DNA from: Rhizobium phaseoli
GTDB lineage: Bacteria > Pseudomonadota > Alphaproteobacteria > Rhizobiales > Rhizobiaceae
Assembly (NCBI RefSeq): GCF_010668805.1
Contig: NZ_WUFT01000014.1
Coordinates: forward strand, 1-64,000
DNA: 64,000 nt
Reading direction: 5' to 3'
The notes under the pieces are model-generated. The model was not told the DNA's origin and searched no databases. It saw only the letters and a program-made list of their open reading frames with translations. Positions 1 through 9,760 of this stretch are shown here, in pieces (position 1 is the stretch's first letter; each line of letters starts with the position of its first letter). The position numbers were made by a program, and so were the translations under genes.

Positions 1-64
1 CACCAGCCTCCTGCTCCTTCAGCACCGCAATAATCTGCTCTTCGGTAAATCTCTGCTTCTTCAT
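1..64 (-). CDS. IS3-family transposase OrfA, N-terminal fragment (runs off window)
   Basis: The first 21 codons on the minus strand read MKKQRFTEEQIIAVLKEQ..., the standard start of the IS3-family OrfA helix-turn-helix protein that binds the IS ends. In this family OrfA is joined to the OrfB integrase by programmed frameshifting to give the active transposase. The start ATG is at 62-64, about 60 bp inside the IS terminus, as usual for these elements. Only the beginning is in the window, so intactness cannot be judged. Confidence 0.75.
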   Translation of the reverse strand, partial: MKKQRFTEEQIIAVLKEQEAG

Positions 65-127
65 TCGTCCGTCCTTTGATGGGCCGGACTCTAATCAATT
101 CTGGAGGAAATCCTCAGTGGCAGGTCA
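1..127 (-). mobile_element. Terminal part of an IS3-family insertion sequence
   Basis: The outer end of an insertion sequence enters from the left window edge. On the minus strand the boundary reads TGACCTGCCACTGAGG, a terminus of the IS3 family (IS407-like group), followed by a leader and then the start of a transposase OrfA at 64. The element ends at 127, exactly where the neighbouring helicase frame stops. The other end, the rest of the transposase and any target duplication lie outside the window. The family is recognised from the OrfA start and terminus type; the exact IS name is not assigned. Confidence 0.75.
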
Positions 128-1465
128 TGTTCCATATATCCAGGCCAGCACTCCCTCATGCGTCCAAATTCCAAGTCGTCTCGCTGTTGGTCTCCAAGTG
201 TCGCTGTAGTGCTCAGCGTCCGTACCAAGCCAGCGCCGCAAATGGACGACGTCAGAAAGGACAGCTGAAAGTAAGACTATTCTCAGAGGATAGGACTTTT
301 GCTGTTGTAGTCGGAAGCGGGTTATAATTGCTTCCAGTCGCGCGCCTCTAGAGCCATTTTCAACTCCATGGGCTTCATCAAAGACCACTGTGTCAAGACG
401 TTGATATATGTTGCTGGATGTACGCAGAATGCCGTCCAGTCGCTCAGGGGTCACAACTAGTATGGAGTAGGCATCTGAAGGTATTGTCGTATGCGAATTG
501 AACACACCAAAATACCCAAGCACTGCGACGTGATCTGGTGCATGCCTACGGAGCGTCTCGTAGACTTGTCTTCCCAGCGCGATATACGGAACCACATAGA
601 TCGCCACTCTCGGGGCACTGCTCATTCGGGCGGCAATAATGAGTCCGGCAATTAGGGTCTTGCCAGTGCTGGTCGGCAAGGTAATGATGCAATTGTTTTC
701 GGATTCAAGTAGGTCGTCATCTTTTAGTACGTTGTATTGAGGCGGCAGAAGGCAGTGTCGCTGGTCCTCGATGATATTCGATATATACCGGTGAAAGATC
801 GTGCTCCTGTCGCGTTTCATTAACTTTGCTATCGCAAGCGTTGTAATTTGCTTTAGGGCAAGTCGAGCGCAGCCTAGCATGGTCATTTCAGCTGGCGATC
901 GATTTGCAACCATTAGCTCCTCCAAATGACGAACTAACCTGTCACCTTCGCCCTCGTCACCCGTTCGCAAAAAGTAATTCAACCGTTCGATGAACGCTCG
1001 TGTCTGACCTGTTATGTGAGATGATAAGAGCGCCCGAGGTATCAGGCGTGGGTTGCTAACCGCTGCGGCAAGCCACAGACCATCTGAACGCAGCTCCCGG
1101 TCGTCTAATTTCTTGTGTACTGCAGCTGCAGATGGAAAATTCCCATACATCCCAAAAGCGCAGCCTGCCAACGTCAGCAGAAGTACACGTTGTCTTGCTT
1201 TTTCAGCATCCAGGGTATCCAATGCGACGCGGTCGAAGCTGTCCGCGACTTCAAGAATTATTCGCGCCGCTGCAATCAGAGGTGAAGCGACTTCTTCACT
1301 CAGCAACTTTTCACTGTCGGGCAGCAGGAGTCGCTTTTGATAGTATCCGATCTCGCGTTGCGCAACTGCGAGGAGATATCCCCACGATGCGGGCTCGACG
1401 TTTAGACCACGCGCCATCCCCCATGCAGTCCGCTCGGCTCGGAGCAACTCTTCGTTCAGAGTCAA
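125..1465 (-). pseudogene. SF2 helicase (HamB-like), 3' end removed by IS insertion
   Basis: This is the N-terminal part of a superfamily 2 DNA/RNA helicase. It has a Walker A motif LPTSTGKTLIAG, a DEAH Walker B motif in VVFDEAHGVENG and a motif-III-like LLSAVL, with the Ski2-like GARLEAIITR after motif II. The second RecA domain and everything after it are missing: translation ends at WIYGT and the TGA at 125-127, which is the first triplet of the IS terminus. A TTG start at 1465 overlaps the upstream stop (TTGA) behind GGGGGAAAT, which fits translational coupling; an ATG at 1525 would overlap by 64 bp. Its partner at 1462-2208 is a predicted nuclease. Base composition is visibly lower in GC than the genes to the right. 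HamB-like is an inference from domain order. Confidence 0.7.
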
Positions 1466-2208
1466 AATTTCCCCCTGGCCAGACGGAGTAGGCGTTGCTC
1501 CAAGTCGGACAATCCCATCGCCCAAGGAGCGATCTGAGCGGCGCTCCAGCCGAAAACAGTGATGGCAGATCGGATAGCTACGAGCTTTTGGACAGGGTTA
1601 CCGACATTTACGTCATGGATGCCCGTCGGGAGCAGCCTCACGTTCGTGCAGCCTTGCGGAGTTGTTGCTCCCAGCCGCCTGACGCGCTCCGCATATTCGT
1701 CGTTGTTCTGCTCAATCTCGAACCGGAATGCCAATGTCTGGATACGCGATTGCAAAGTCAAATTGAGATCAGTCGCGAATAGCTTCTCGTAATCTACTGT
1801 TAGCTTGTCCCAATAACCAAGAGTGTTCTGCCCTGTAGTTTTTATCTCTTGGATATATATTAGGTCATTCTGGGAATTGCTTTCGTCAAGATAGACATAC
1901 ACCAAGTCTAGACCGGCCTTGCTGATATCTGACAAAGGCTCAAGAGCATTTCCCGCTTGCTTATGCATTGCGCCGAACTGTAGGCCTCTCGCAACATGAA
2001 GCGTGACGAACTCTCCGATATTTCCTTTTTGCCGATTAGTCAGAGCGGTTCCGTCATCCAAGAAGGGAACCCGCAGGCGTTGCAGCTCGATAAGCAATGC
2101 CTTGTGAGCCGCATCGCAGTCCGGGTCGCCTAGATTGACCAATACGCCGGAATCTAGGGTCGAAGAAAAGCCGGTCACAGCGAGGTCCTGTATGACTGTT
2201 GCGAACAT
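1462..2208 (-). CDS. Predicted PD-(D/E)XK-type nuclease, HamA-like (DUF1837-like)
   Basis: This 248-residue protein has no signal peptide. Residues about 80-180 carry a possible restriction-endonuclease-fold core: a glutamate in KGNIGEF, an aspartate in AGLDLVYVYLDE and the E-x-K pair in YIQEIKTTG. Such proteins pair with an SF2 helicase in the Hachiman defence system (HamA nuclease upstream of HamB helicase), and here the helicase frame follows with a TTGA overlap. The motif order is seen; the family assignment is inference. Alternatives are another nuclease/helicase defence pair or a restriction-like effector. Codon use and lower GC suggest recent transfer. The ribosome binding site before the ATG at 2208 is weak. 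Confidence 0.6.
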   Translation of the reverse strand: MFATVIQDLAVTGFSSTLDSGVLVNLGDPDCDAAHKALLIELQRLRVPFLDDGTALTNRQKGNIGEFVTLHVARGLQFGAMHKQAGNALEPLSDISKAGLDLVYVYLDESNSQNDLIYIQEIKTTGQNTLGYWDKLTVDYEKLFATDLNLTLQSRIQTLAFRFEIEQNNDEYAERVRRLGATTPQGCTNVRLLPTGIHDVNVGNPVQKLVAIRSAITVFGWSAAQIAPWAMGLSDLEQRLLRLARGKF

Positions 2209-2288
2209 GACTGAGAATTAACTAGTCAGGAAATATCTGTATTGCGGTCCCAGTTTAATAAGCAAGGGCCGAAACAGAGCCAGTCGCC

Positions 2289-3422
<1,134 letters not shown>

Positions 3423-3469
3423 AAATCTGTCTCCGCCGGCGGCCTTCGTCGCACGCTCGATATAGGGGA

Positions 3470-3495
3470 GGGGTCGCGGCTTATGCCGCGACCCC
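3470..3495. terminator. 11-bp hairpin between binding-protein and ATPase genes
   Basis: Perfect inverted repeat GGGGTCGCGGC / GCCGCGACCCC with a TTAT loop, 18 bp after the stop of the solute-binding-protein gene. No T-run follows on the minus strand, so partial termination or mRNA 3'-end stabilisation is more likely than full termination, leaving the ATPase less expressed than the binding protein. Confidence 0.7.
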
Positions 3496-3513
3496 AGGGA
3501 GCCTCGGGAGGCC

Positions 3514-4746
3514 TTACTTGAAGGCTTCGACTTCGCCGGCAGCCTTCTTGAGTGCTGCCTCCGGCTCGGCTTTTCCAGTCACCACCGACTGGATCATCTC
3601 GATCATCGAGTTCTGGAAGCCCTTATAGTCGGTGAAGAGCGGCTCCGGACCACCATAGCTGATGCCATCGATCAACGGCTTCCAATTGGCATCCTTGGCG
3701 ACGAACTCGTCGACCTTTGCGGAGGGGCGCAGCGGCGTGAGGCCGGCGCCGCCCTGCAGCTCGTATTCCGACTGGACATCGGGGGAGGTGATGAACTTGG
3801 CGAACTCGGTCGCCTTGTCCTCGACGCCGGAGCCCTTGAAGATCGCCAGGCTGTCGGTGATCAGAAGCGTGCCTGGACCCTTGGCGTCGGGGCCGAGCGG
3901 CAGGGTCGTGATGCCCCAGCTGATCTGGGTCTTCTTCAGACGGTCGGCCGCACCTGAGCCGGCCTGGATCATCGCCACCTTGCCGTCGAGGAAGATGGCG
4001 CGGACTTCGTTCTGCTCATAGGCCGTCGGGCCTTCTTCGGAGTAGGGGACGATGTCCTTATAGGCTTTCAGCGCGGCGAGAATCTGCGGGCTGTCGAGCG
4101 TGACCTTGCCGTCGGCATCGATCACACTGCCGTTGTTGGTGTAAACCCAATGCATGAACTGATGCATGGTATTGTCGAAGGTCTTGGCGGAGAGACCGAA
4201 GCCCGGAATGCCGGTCTTTTCCTTGATGGTTTTTGCCATCTCGATTTCTTCAGCCCAGGTCTTCGGCGGCTTCTCGGGGTCAAGGCCGGCCTGCTTGAAG
4301 AGATCCTTGTTCCAGTAAAGCGCCTTGGTGGAGAAGGCGATCGGAACGCCCCACTGGTTACCCTCGAAGGTCACCGTGTCGACGATGTGGGGATAGTAGG
4401 TCTTCTTCTCGTCATCGGTCATCGGCACCGGAACGATCAGATCGTTCTGCGCGAATTCCTTCAGCGTGCGCGAGCCGACATAGGCCATGGCGACCGGCGT
4501 GCCGGCGGCGGCAAGCGTCGTTGCCTTGTCCTGGCACTGCGCCCAGCCGACAACCTCGGGGGTAACCTTCCAGCCGGTGTTCTTTTCTTCCCACTGCTTG
4601 ATGAATTTGACGTGGACCGGGTCGATCGTGTCGCCGCAATAGATCCAGCTGATTTCCTTGTCGGCTGCATGGGCAGTGACCGCAGTCATTGCCGTCGAAC
4701 CGAGCAAGGCGAGCGCCATAAGGCCTGTCCTGATTGATATACTCAC
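3514..4746 (-). CDS. Extracellular solute-binding protein, family 1 (sugar ABC importer)
   Basis: This is the periplasmic sugar-binding component, 410 residues. The N-terminus is a Sec signal peptide (hydrophobic LMALALLGSTAMTAVTA, cleavage near AHA-ADK), followed by a family-1 type II periplasmic binding fold. The start is GTG at 4746 with GGGAG seven bases upstream. It lies between the permease genes (46 bp upstream) and the ATPase gene. A binding protein in the middle of the operon, followed by a hairpin, suggests that its expression is raised after transcription. The ligand is unknown; the neighbouring Gfo/Idh/MocA dehydrogenase suggests a sugar or polyol. Confidence 0.93.
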   Translation of the reverse strand: MSISIRTGLMALALLGSTAMTAVTAHAADKEISWIYCGDTIDPVHVKFIKQWEEKNTGWKVTPEVVGWAQCQDKATTLAAAGTPVAMAYVGSRTLKEFAQNDLIVPVPMTDDEKKTYYPHIVDTVTFEGNQWGVPIAFSTKALYWNKDLFKQAGLDPEKPPKTWAEEIEMAKTIKEKTGIPGFGLSAKTFDNTMHQFMHWVYTNNGSVIDADGKVTLDSPQILAALKAYKDIVPYSEEGPTAYEQNEVRAIFLDGKVAMIQAGSGAADRLKKTQISWGITTLPLGPDAKGPGTLLITDSLAIFKGSGVEDKATEFAKFITSPDVQSEYELQGGAGLTPLRPSAKVDEFVAKDANWKPLIDGISYGGPEPLFTDYKGFQNSMIEMIQSVVTGKAEPEAALKKAAGEVEAFK

Positions 4747-4792
4747 GTCGTGACTCCCGTTCTTGTGTTAGCTGTTCACTCGTTTTTTGGTC

Positions 4793-5650
4793 TTATTGTT
4801 TCACCGCACCGGCGGTCAGCCCGCCGACAAGGTAGCGCTGAAGGAAGAAGATGACGACCATCGCCGGCGCGATACCGACGAAGGAAGCCGCCATCAGTTC
4901 GTTCCAGATGACCTCCTGCTTACCGAAGTATGCAAAAAGGCCAACCGGCAGGGGCATGTATTCGGTCTTCGAGTTGAAGGTCAGCGCGAAGATGAATTGC
5001 TGGGCGTAAGCACCGATGAAGGTGGTGATGGCGACGACGATAATACCCGGCATCGCAATCGGCAGGATGACGCGGCGAAGCGTGTAGAAATGGCTGGCGC
5101 CATCCATATAGGCCGCTTCATTGAGTTCCTGCGGGATACGGATCATGTAGGTGCGCAGCAACCAGATCGCCGAGGGGATCAGGAAGGCAACACCAGGCAC
5201 GATCATGGCGAGATAGGTGTTGAGCACGCCCATGCTGCGCATCAGCCGGAAGAGCGGGATCAACAGCACGGCGCCGGAGAACATGTTCACCGTCAGGAAG
5301 GCGCCGAGCAGGATCCCCATGCCCTTGAATTCGAACTTCGCGAAGGCATAAGCCGCCGGAATGACCAGGCAGAGCACGATCAGCGTGACGATGATCGAGA
5401 TGAAGAACGAGTTGAAGATATAACGCCCGAAACCCGGCACGCTGATCCACATCGTCCGATAAGCCTCGAAGGAACCGTTCTCCGGCCAGAAGCGGTAGGG
5501 AGAGGAGAAGAGCTGGCTGAGGGGTTTCAGCGACACCATGAAGCCTTCGAAGAAGGGCGCCAGCACGAAGAACAGAAACAGCGCGATGCCGCAATAGATC
5601 AGGATGATCTCCCACCAGCGGTATCGGTCGATCATGGCAGCATTGCTCAT
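4793..5650 (-). CDS. Carbohydrate ABC transporter permease (MalG type)
   Basis: Inner-membrane permease of 285 residues with about six transmembrane helices, beginning near residues 13-35. The EAA cytoplasmic loop that contacts the ATPase is visible as NEAAYMDGASHFYTLRRVILPIAMPG. The ATG at 5650 overlaps the stop of the MalF-type permease by four bases (ATGA), so the two subunits are translationally coupled. It forms a heterodimer with the 5647-6531 product. Confidence 0.93.
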   Translation of the reverse strand: MSNAAMIDRYRWWEIILIYCGIALFLFFVLAPFFEGFMVSLKPLSQLFSSPYRFWPENGSFEAYRTMWISVPGFGRYIFNSFFISIIVTLIVLCLVIPAAYAFAKFEFKGMGILLGAFLTVNMFSGAVLLIPLFRLMRSMGVLNTYLAMIVPGVAFLIPSAIWLLRTYMIRIPQELNEAAYMDGASHFYTLRRVILPIAMPGIIVVAITTFIGAYAQQFIFALTFNSKTEYMPLPVGLFAYFGKQEVIWNELMAASFVGIAPAMVVIFFLQRYLVGGLTAGAVKQ

Positions 5651-6531
5651 GCGCGCTTCTCCGGGTTGAGGCGGCGGGTAACGCGGAAATAGGCAAAGCA
5701 GAAGAGCGACAGGAAGATGCAGATCAACACGGCGCGCGCTGCACCTTCACCGTATTTCTTCGAGCCGATGGCGGTCTGATAGGTATCGATGATCATCGTC
5801 GTCGTCTCACCGCTCGGCCCACCCTGGGTCAAGATCCAGATGATGTCGAACGAATTGAAGGTGGCGATCAGCGACAGCATCGACATGGTGATGATGGCAG
5901 GCACCATCAGCGGCAGGGTGATGCGGCGGAAGCGATACCAGCGGCCGGCGCCGTCGGTCCAGGCGGCCTCGTAGAGATCCTTCGGAATAGACTGGATCGC
6001 CGCCAGGAAGTAGATCGTCACCAGCGGCACGCCGATCCACACGTCGGTGATGATCGTTGCCCAGAAGGCGGTGCTGCCATAGGCGAGGAAGGCGACCGGA
6101 CCATCGACCAGCCCGAAGCGCTGCAAAACGCCCGATATCATCCCGAACTGGCCATTATACATCCAGCCCCACATGAAGATGCCGATGGCCATCGGCACGA
6201 TCCATGGCGGCATGGTCAAGAGCCGGAACAGCGAGCGGCCGGGCACGGCGGCATTCAGCATGGTCGCGCCGAAGGTGCCGATGATCATTTTGAAGGCGAC
6301 CGAGAAAAACGTCCAGATGAAGGTGCGGACGATGACCTCCGCAAAGCTGCCGTTGAAGATCTTCTGGTAATTGACCCAGCCGACCCAGTTGGTGGTCTTC
6401 TTCAGCGACGCGTCAGTGAAGGAGAGAATGAAAGTATCGACGAGGGGATAGGCGACGATGGCGAGAACATAGAGAACAGCCGGAAGAAGAAGGATCCAGG
6501 CGAAGATGAAGGCGCTTCTTTGGACACTCAT
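5647..6531 (-). CDS. Carbohydrate ABC transporter permease (MalF type)
   Basis: Inner-membrane permease of 294 residues. A first hydrophobic helix (AWILLLPAVLYVLAIVAYPLV) is followed by five more, with the EAA loop YEAAWTDGAGRWYRFRRITLPLMVPA. It starts 13 bp after the dehydrogenase gene and overlaps the MalG-type gene by four bases, so all belong to one transcript that probably starts before 7702. Confidence 0.93.
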   Translation of the reverse strand: MSVQRSAFIFAWILLLPAVLYVLAIVAYPLVDTFILSFTDASLKKTTNWVGWVNYQKIFNGSFAEVIVRTFIWTFFSVAFKMIIGTFGATMLNAAVPGRSLFRLLTMPPWIVPMAIGIFMWGWMYNGQFGMISGVLQRFGLVDGPVAFLAYGSTAFWATIITDVWIGVPLVTIYFLAAIQSIPKDLYEAAWTDGAGRWYRFRRITLPLMVPAIITMSMLSLIATFNSFDIIWILTQGGPSGETTTMIIDTYQTAIGSKKYGEGAARAVLICIFLSLFCFAYFRVTRRLNPEKRA

Positions 6532-6544
6532 CTTGCCGCCTTCC

Positions 6545-7702
6545 TCAAGCCGCTCTTGCGTGGAGCGCCTCGTCGAAGCGATCCCAGATGGGACGCAGGT
6601 CGACGACGGTTTTCTTCATCCTCGCCTCATCCATCGCCAGGGCGAGGATACCGGCTTCCAGCGCATTCAGCGTGGAAACGGGAAGTTCGAGCCCGGTGCG
6701 CACGCTTTCCAAGAGATCGCTCGCCATCTGTTCGTCGGCGCCGTAGTGCTGGGAGAGCTCGGTGGCAGCATATTTGTTTTCCACAACCTTCTTGCCGGTC
6801 AGCTGTTCGTGCACATCGAGATAGCCGCGCACGAAATCGCCCTCGGCCATGCCGCGCGAACCCATGATGGCGAAACGGCGGAACTGGTCGGGCACGTTCA
6901 GATTGGTGTGGAAGTTCATGCCCACGCCATTTTCATATTCGACGATCGCCACCTGGTAATCGATAATGTCGGCATCGCTGTCGAAGACCTTGTCCGATCC
7001 CATCCAGCCGCTCGGCTTGCGATGGAAAAGCTCGAGATCGTTGATGCCCTCGCGGGCCGGATCGTTGGCCGGAATGAAGCTCTTGCGGCCGCCGAAACTT
7101 GCCACGCGCTCCGGCCTTGCGCCGACGACACCATTATAAAGGTCGAGGTCGTGGCAGCATTTCTCCAGCATGAAGCTGCCGGAATAGCGCTCGTAGCGGC
7201 GCCAGTCGCGCATGAAGAAGGCGCCGTGATAGGGCTCGATATGCTCGGAAGCCTCGATCGAGACGATCTGGCCGAGTTTTCCCTCGGCCTGGATGGCGCG
7301 CAGATCCTTATAAAGCGGGGAATAACGCAGCACCAGACCGACCATCAGCCGCTCATGGCCGAACTTCGCCATCAGATGGGCAAGCTCGATGCTTTCGGCA
7401 ATCGTGGTAACGATCGGCTTTTCGCAGAAGACTTTAAGACCGGCTTGAAGCCCGAGCCTGATATGATCGAGATGCAGGTGATTGGGAGAGCCGATCATCA
7501 GCAGATCGAGCTTTTCGGACGCCAGCAACTCCTCCGGCGAAGCATAGGCTTTGCCGACCGAGACTCCCTTTTCCGTCAATCCGGGAAGTCCGGCGGGTTC
7601 CGGATCGACATAGCCGACAATGTCGAAGCTGCTATCGATCGCTTTGAACACATATCCGAGATAGCCGAGCCGGAATCCCAGCCCGATGATTCCCACTTTC
7701 AT
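6545..7702 (-). CDS. Gfo/Idh/MocA family NAD(P)-dependent oxidoreductase
   Basis: Predicted sugar or polyol dehydrogenase of 385 residues. The N-terminal Rossmann motif is KVGIIGLGFRLGYLG, and the family hallmark EKP appears in LKVFCEKPIVTT near residue 95. The C-terminal alpha/beta domain includes HDLDLYNG, resembling the family's catalytic His-Asp region. The ATG at 7702 is chosen because it places the Rossmann strand at the N-terminus; a longer frame from 7792 would add 30 unconserved residues. It is the first gene of the sugar ABC operon and presumably oxidises the imported substrate. Confidence 0.88.
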   Translation of the reverse strand: MKVGIIGLGFRLGYLGYVFKAIDSSFDIVGYVDPEPAGLPGLTEKGVSVGKAYASPEELLASEKLDLLMIGSPNHLHLDHIRLGLQAGLKVFCEKPIVTTIAESIELAHLMAKFGHERLMVGLVLRYSPLYKDLRAIQAEGKLGQIVSIEASEHIEPYHGAFFMRDWRRYERYSGSFMLEKCCHDLDLYNGVVGARPERVASFGGRKSFIPANDPAREGINDLELFHRKPSGWMGSDKVFDSDADIIDYQVAIVEYENGVGMNFHTNLNVPDQFRRFAIMGSRGMAEGDFVRGYLDVHEQLTGKKVVENKYAATELSQHYGADEQMASDLLESVRTGLELPVSTLNALEAGILALAMDEARMKKTVVDLRPIWDRFDEALHARAA

Positions 7703-8032
7703 GCCGATCAAGTTCCCAATTAAGTAATTTATTTTCTTTAAGTTGGGACAAAAATCGAGAGGCGTCAATAGAAAACGGGCCTCAAAGCGCAAGCATGAAA
7801 TTAATTTTCATAGACCTGCGGACGGCGGCCGATTGTTGGCTGCGACGGGCCGGATGCGGATTGCCGAAGGAAATAGCGCGCACCGACTGAAGCAGCAGCG
7901 GTGAATTCAGCGTCCGTTGCCGCAGGCGGCGGTCGTCCCGACAGCCACACGCGGGACTCGCGAAATGTTGAAAAGACACGTGAGTTTACGTGTGTAGGAT
8001 GGCGCGAGACCCGAAGGCAAGGAGGAGCCATC
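7703..8032. promoter_or_regulatory. Divergent intergenic region with two inverted repeats
   Basis: This 330-bp gap separates the minus-strand sugar operon from the plus-strand hydrolase. It holds an imperfect inverted repeat, TCCCAATTAA at 7714-7723 facing TTAAGTTGGGA at 7738-7748, about 15 to 45 bp before the dehydrogenase start, the position expected for a repressor operator. A second repeat, ATGAAA-N5-TTTCAT, lies at 7795-7811. No coding frame here is convincing. Confidence 0.45.
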
Positions 8033-8920
8033 ATGACCCGCATGACAGCCAAGGATTTCCCTCAGGAACTTCTCGAACTCTATGATTATTACGCGCATGG
8101 GAGGATTACCAAGCGCGAGTTTCTCGACCGGGCCGGCAAATTCGCCGTCGGCGGGCTGACGGCAGCCGCCATTCTTTCGTCGCTGAGCCCTGACTATGCG
8201 CTGGCGACCCAGGTCGAGTTCACCGATCCCGACATATCAGCCGAATACATCACCTATCCCTCGCCGAAAGGAAATGGCGATGTCCGCGCCTATCTCGTCC
8301 GCCCTAAAAACGCCGCCGGCAAGGTCGCAGCCGTCGTGGTCGTGCACGAAAACAGAGGCCTGAACCCCTATATCGAGGATGTGGCGCGGCGCGCGGCAAA
8401 GGCCGGGTTCATCGCGCTGGCGCCGGATGGACTCACCTCGGTCGGAGGTTACCCCGGCAACGACGAGAAGGGGCGGGACCTGCAGCAGAAGGTCGACCCG
8501 GAAAAGCTGATGAACGACTTCTTCGCGGCTGTGGAGTTTCTGATGAAGAGCGACCTCACCACCGGCAAGGTCGGCATCACCGGCTTCTGCTACGGCGGCG
8601 GCGTCGCCAATGCTGCGGCGGTCGCCTATCCGGAACTTGCCGCCGCCGTGCCGTTCTACGGCAGGCAACCGCGCGCCGAGGACGTGCCGAAGATCAAGGC
8701 GCCCTTGCTTCTCCATTATGCCGGGCTGGACAAGGGCATCAACGAAGGCTGGCCAGCCTATGAAGCTGCGCTGAAATCAGCGGGAAAAACCTACGAGGCC
8801 TATGTCTACCCCGACGTCAATCACGGCTTCCACAATGATTCCACGCCGCGCTACGACGAAGCGGCCGCCAAGCTCGCCTGGCAGCGAACGGTGGACTGGT
8901 TCACGAAATACCTCGCCTGA
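8033..8920 (+). CDS. Dienelactone hydrolase family protein with Tat-type signal
   Basis: Alpha/beta hydrolase of 295 residues. The start is ATG 8033 behind AAGGAGGAG; a frame from 7901 would add residues with no support. The N-terminus carries KREFLDRAGKFAVGG followed by a hydrophobic stretch ending near YALA, which looks like a twin-arginine-like or related export signal with an unusual K-R. The nucleophile is a cysteine in GFCYGGG, as in dienelactone hydrolases, and the late histidine is in DVNHGFHND. Family members act on small lactones or esters; the substrate here is unknown. The mug gene follows after 12 bp. Confidence 0.85.
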   Translation: MTRMTAKDFPQELLELYDYYAHGRITKREFLDRAGKFAVGGLTAAAILSSLSPDYALATQVEFTDPDISAEYITYPSPKGNGDVRAYLVRPKNAAGKVAAVVVVHENRGLNPYIEDVARRAAKAGFIALAPDGLTSVGGYPGNDEKGRDLQQKVDPEKLMNDFFAAVEFLMKSDLTTGKVGITGFCYGGGVANAAAVAYPELAAAVPFYGRQPRAEDVPKIKAPLLLHYAGLDKGINEGWPAYEAALKSAGKTYEAYVYPDVNHGFHNDSTPRYDEAAAKLAWQRTVDWFTKYLA

Positions 8921-8932
8921 GGAGGCAGCGGT

Positions 8933-9454
8933 TTGAACGATGCCACGTCGCCAAACAGCGGATTGTCGGAAATCCTCGCTCCCGGCCTCTCCGTCGTTTT
9001 CTGCCGATTGAACCCTGCCCTGTCCGCGGTTCGGGACGGACATAATTTCTCGAACCCGAGCAACCGCTTTTGGCGCGTATTGCATCTGGCTGGATTTACG
9101 CCGCGGTTGCTTCGGGCGGAAGAAGAGCGCGCCTTATTGCACTATGGCTGCGGCCTGACATCGGCGGTTTCACGTCCCACGAAAAGCGCGAGTGAGTTGA
9201 AGAGGCAGGATTACCTAAGCGCCGCCCCTGTCCTGGAGAAGAAGATCCAAACGTTTGCGCCGGCCAATCTGGCCTTTCTTGGAAAGGCGGCATACGCGGC
9301 CATCAGCCTTCGAGCCGATGTCGAATGGGGTCGGCAGGCCGAGGAATTTACGGGCGCCGTCATCTGGCTGCTGCCTAATCCAAGTGGCCTCAACAGGGCT
9401 TTCAGCTTGGTCGGATTAACCGAACATTATCGCGAGCTGAGATCGACGCTCTGA
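8933..9454 (+). CDS. mug: G/U mismatch-specific DNA glycosylase
   Basis: Uracil-DNA-glycosylase superfamily protein of 173 residues that removes uracil or ethenocytosine from G mismatches in double-stranded DNA. The active-site region VVFCRLNPALSA corresponds to the family's GINPG motif, and LLPNPSGLNR is the conserved C-terminal motif that inserts into the helix. The start is TTG at 8933, preceded by GAGGAGG just after the hydrolase stop, so the two genes are probably cotranscribed. It adds to the many DNA-repair genes in this window. In the first motif the usual GINPG reads RLNPA, a slight departure. Confidence 0.88.
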   Translation: MNDATSPNSGLSEILAPGLSVVFCRLNPALSAVRDGHNFSNPSNRFWRVLHLAGFTPRLLRAEEERALLHYGCGLTSAVSRPTKSASELKRQDYLSAAPVLEKKIQTFAPANLAFLGKAAYAAISLRADVEWGRQAEEFTGAVIWLLPNPSGLNRAFSLVGLTEHYRELRSTL

Positions 9455-9760
9455 GCCGCGTCCGCCGCGGCCAGGACAACAGTCTCGGCTTCCGGGTTGC
9501 GGCGTTCCGTTTCTCGAAGGCAGGGAAACCGCAGGTTTTGATTGCTGGGTTTCGACTGGACGGGTGCCGATGCTGAGCTGCGGCGACGCCACCGTATAAT
9601 CGATCGACGACCCCTTCGGTTATTCTATCGATGGGCCTATTATCCGCGCCACCACTGGAAGACGTCAGGCTGGAGCGTCCTTGCCAAGACGCGACCTGTT
9701 GTTGCAGCCGATCTTCCATCCATCTCGAAATTGCGATGATCATCATTCGGGAGAAATGTC
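9455..9760. other. Intergenic stretch, no gene recognised
   Basis: These 306 bases lie between mug and the MOSC fusion gene. A short GC-rich stem (CCGCG...CGCGG) sits about 5 bp after the mug stop and could be a weak terminator. No conserved frame, RNA gene or clear operator is seen. Confidence 0.5.
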
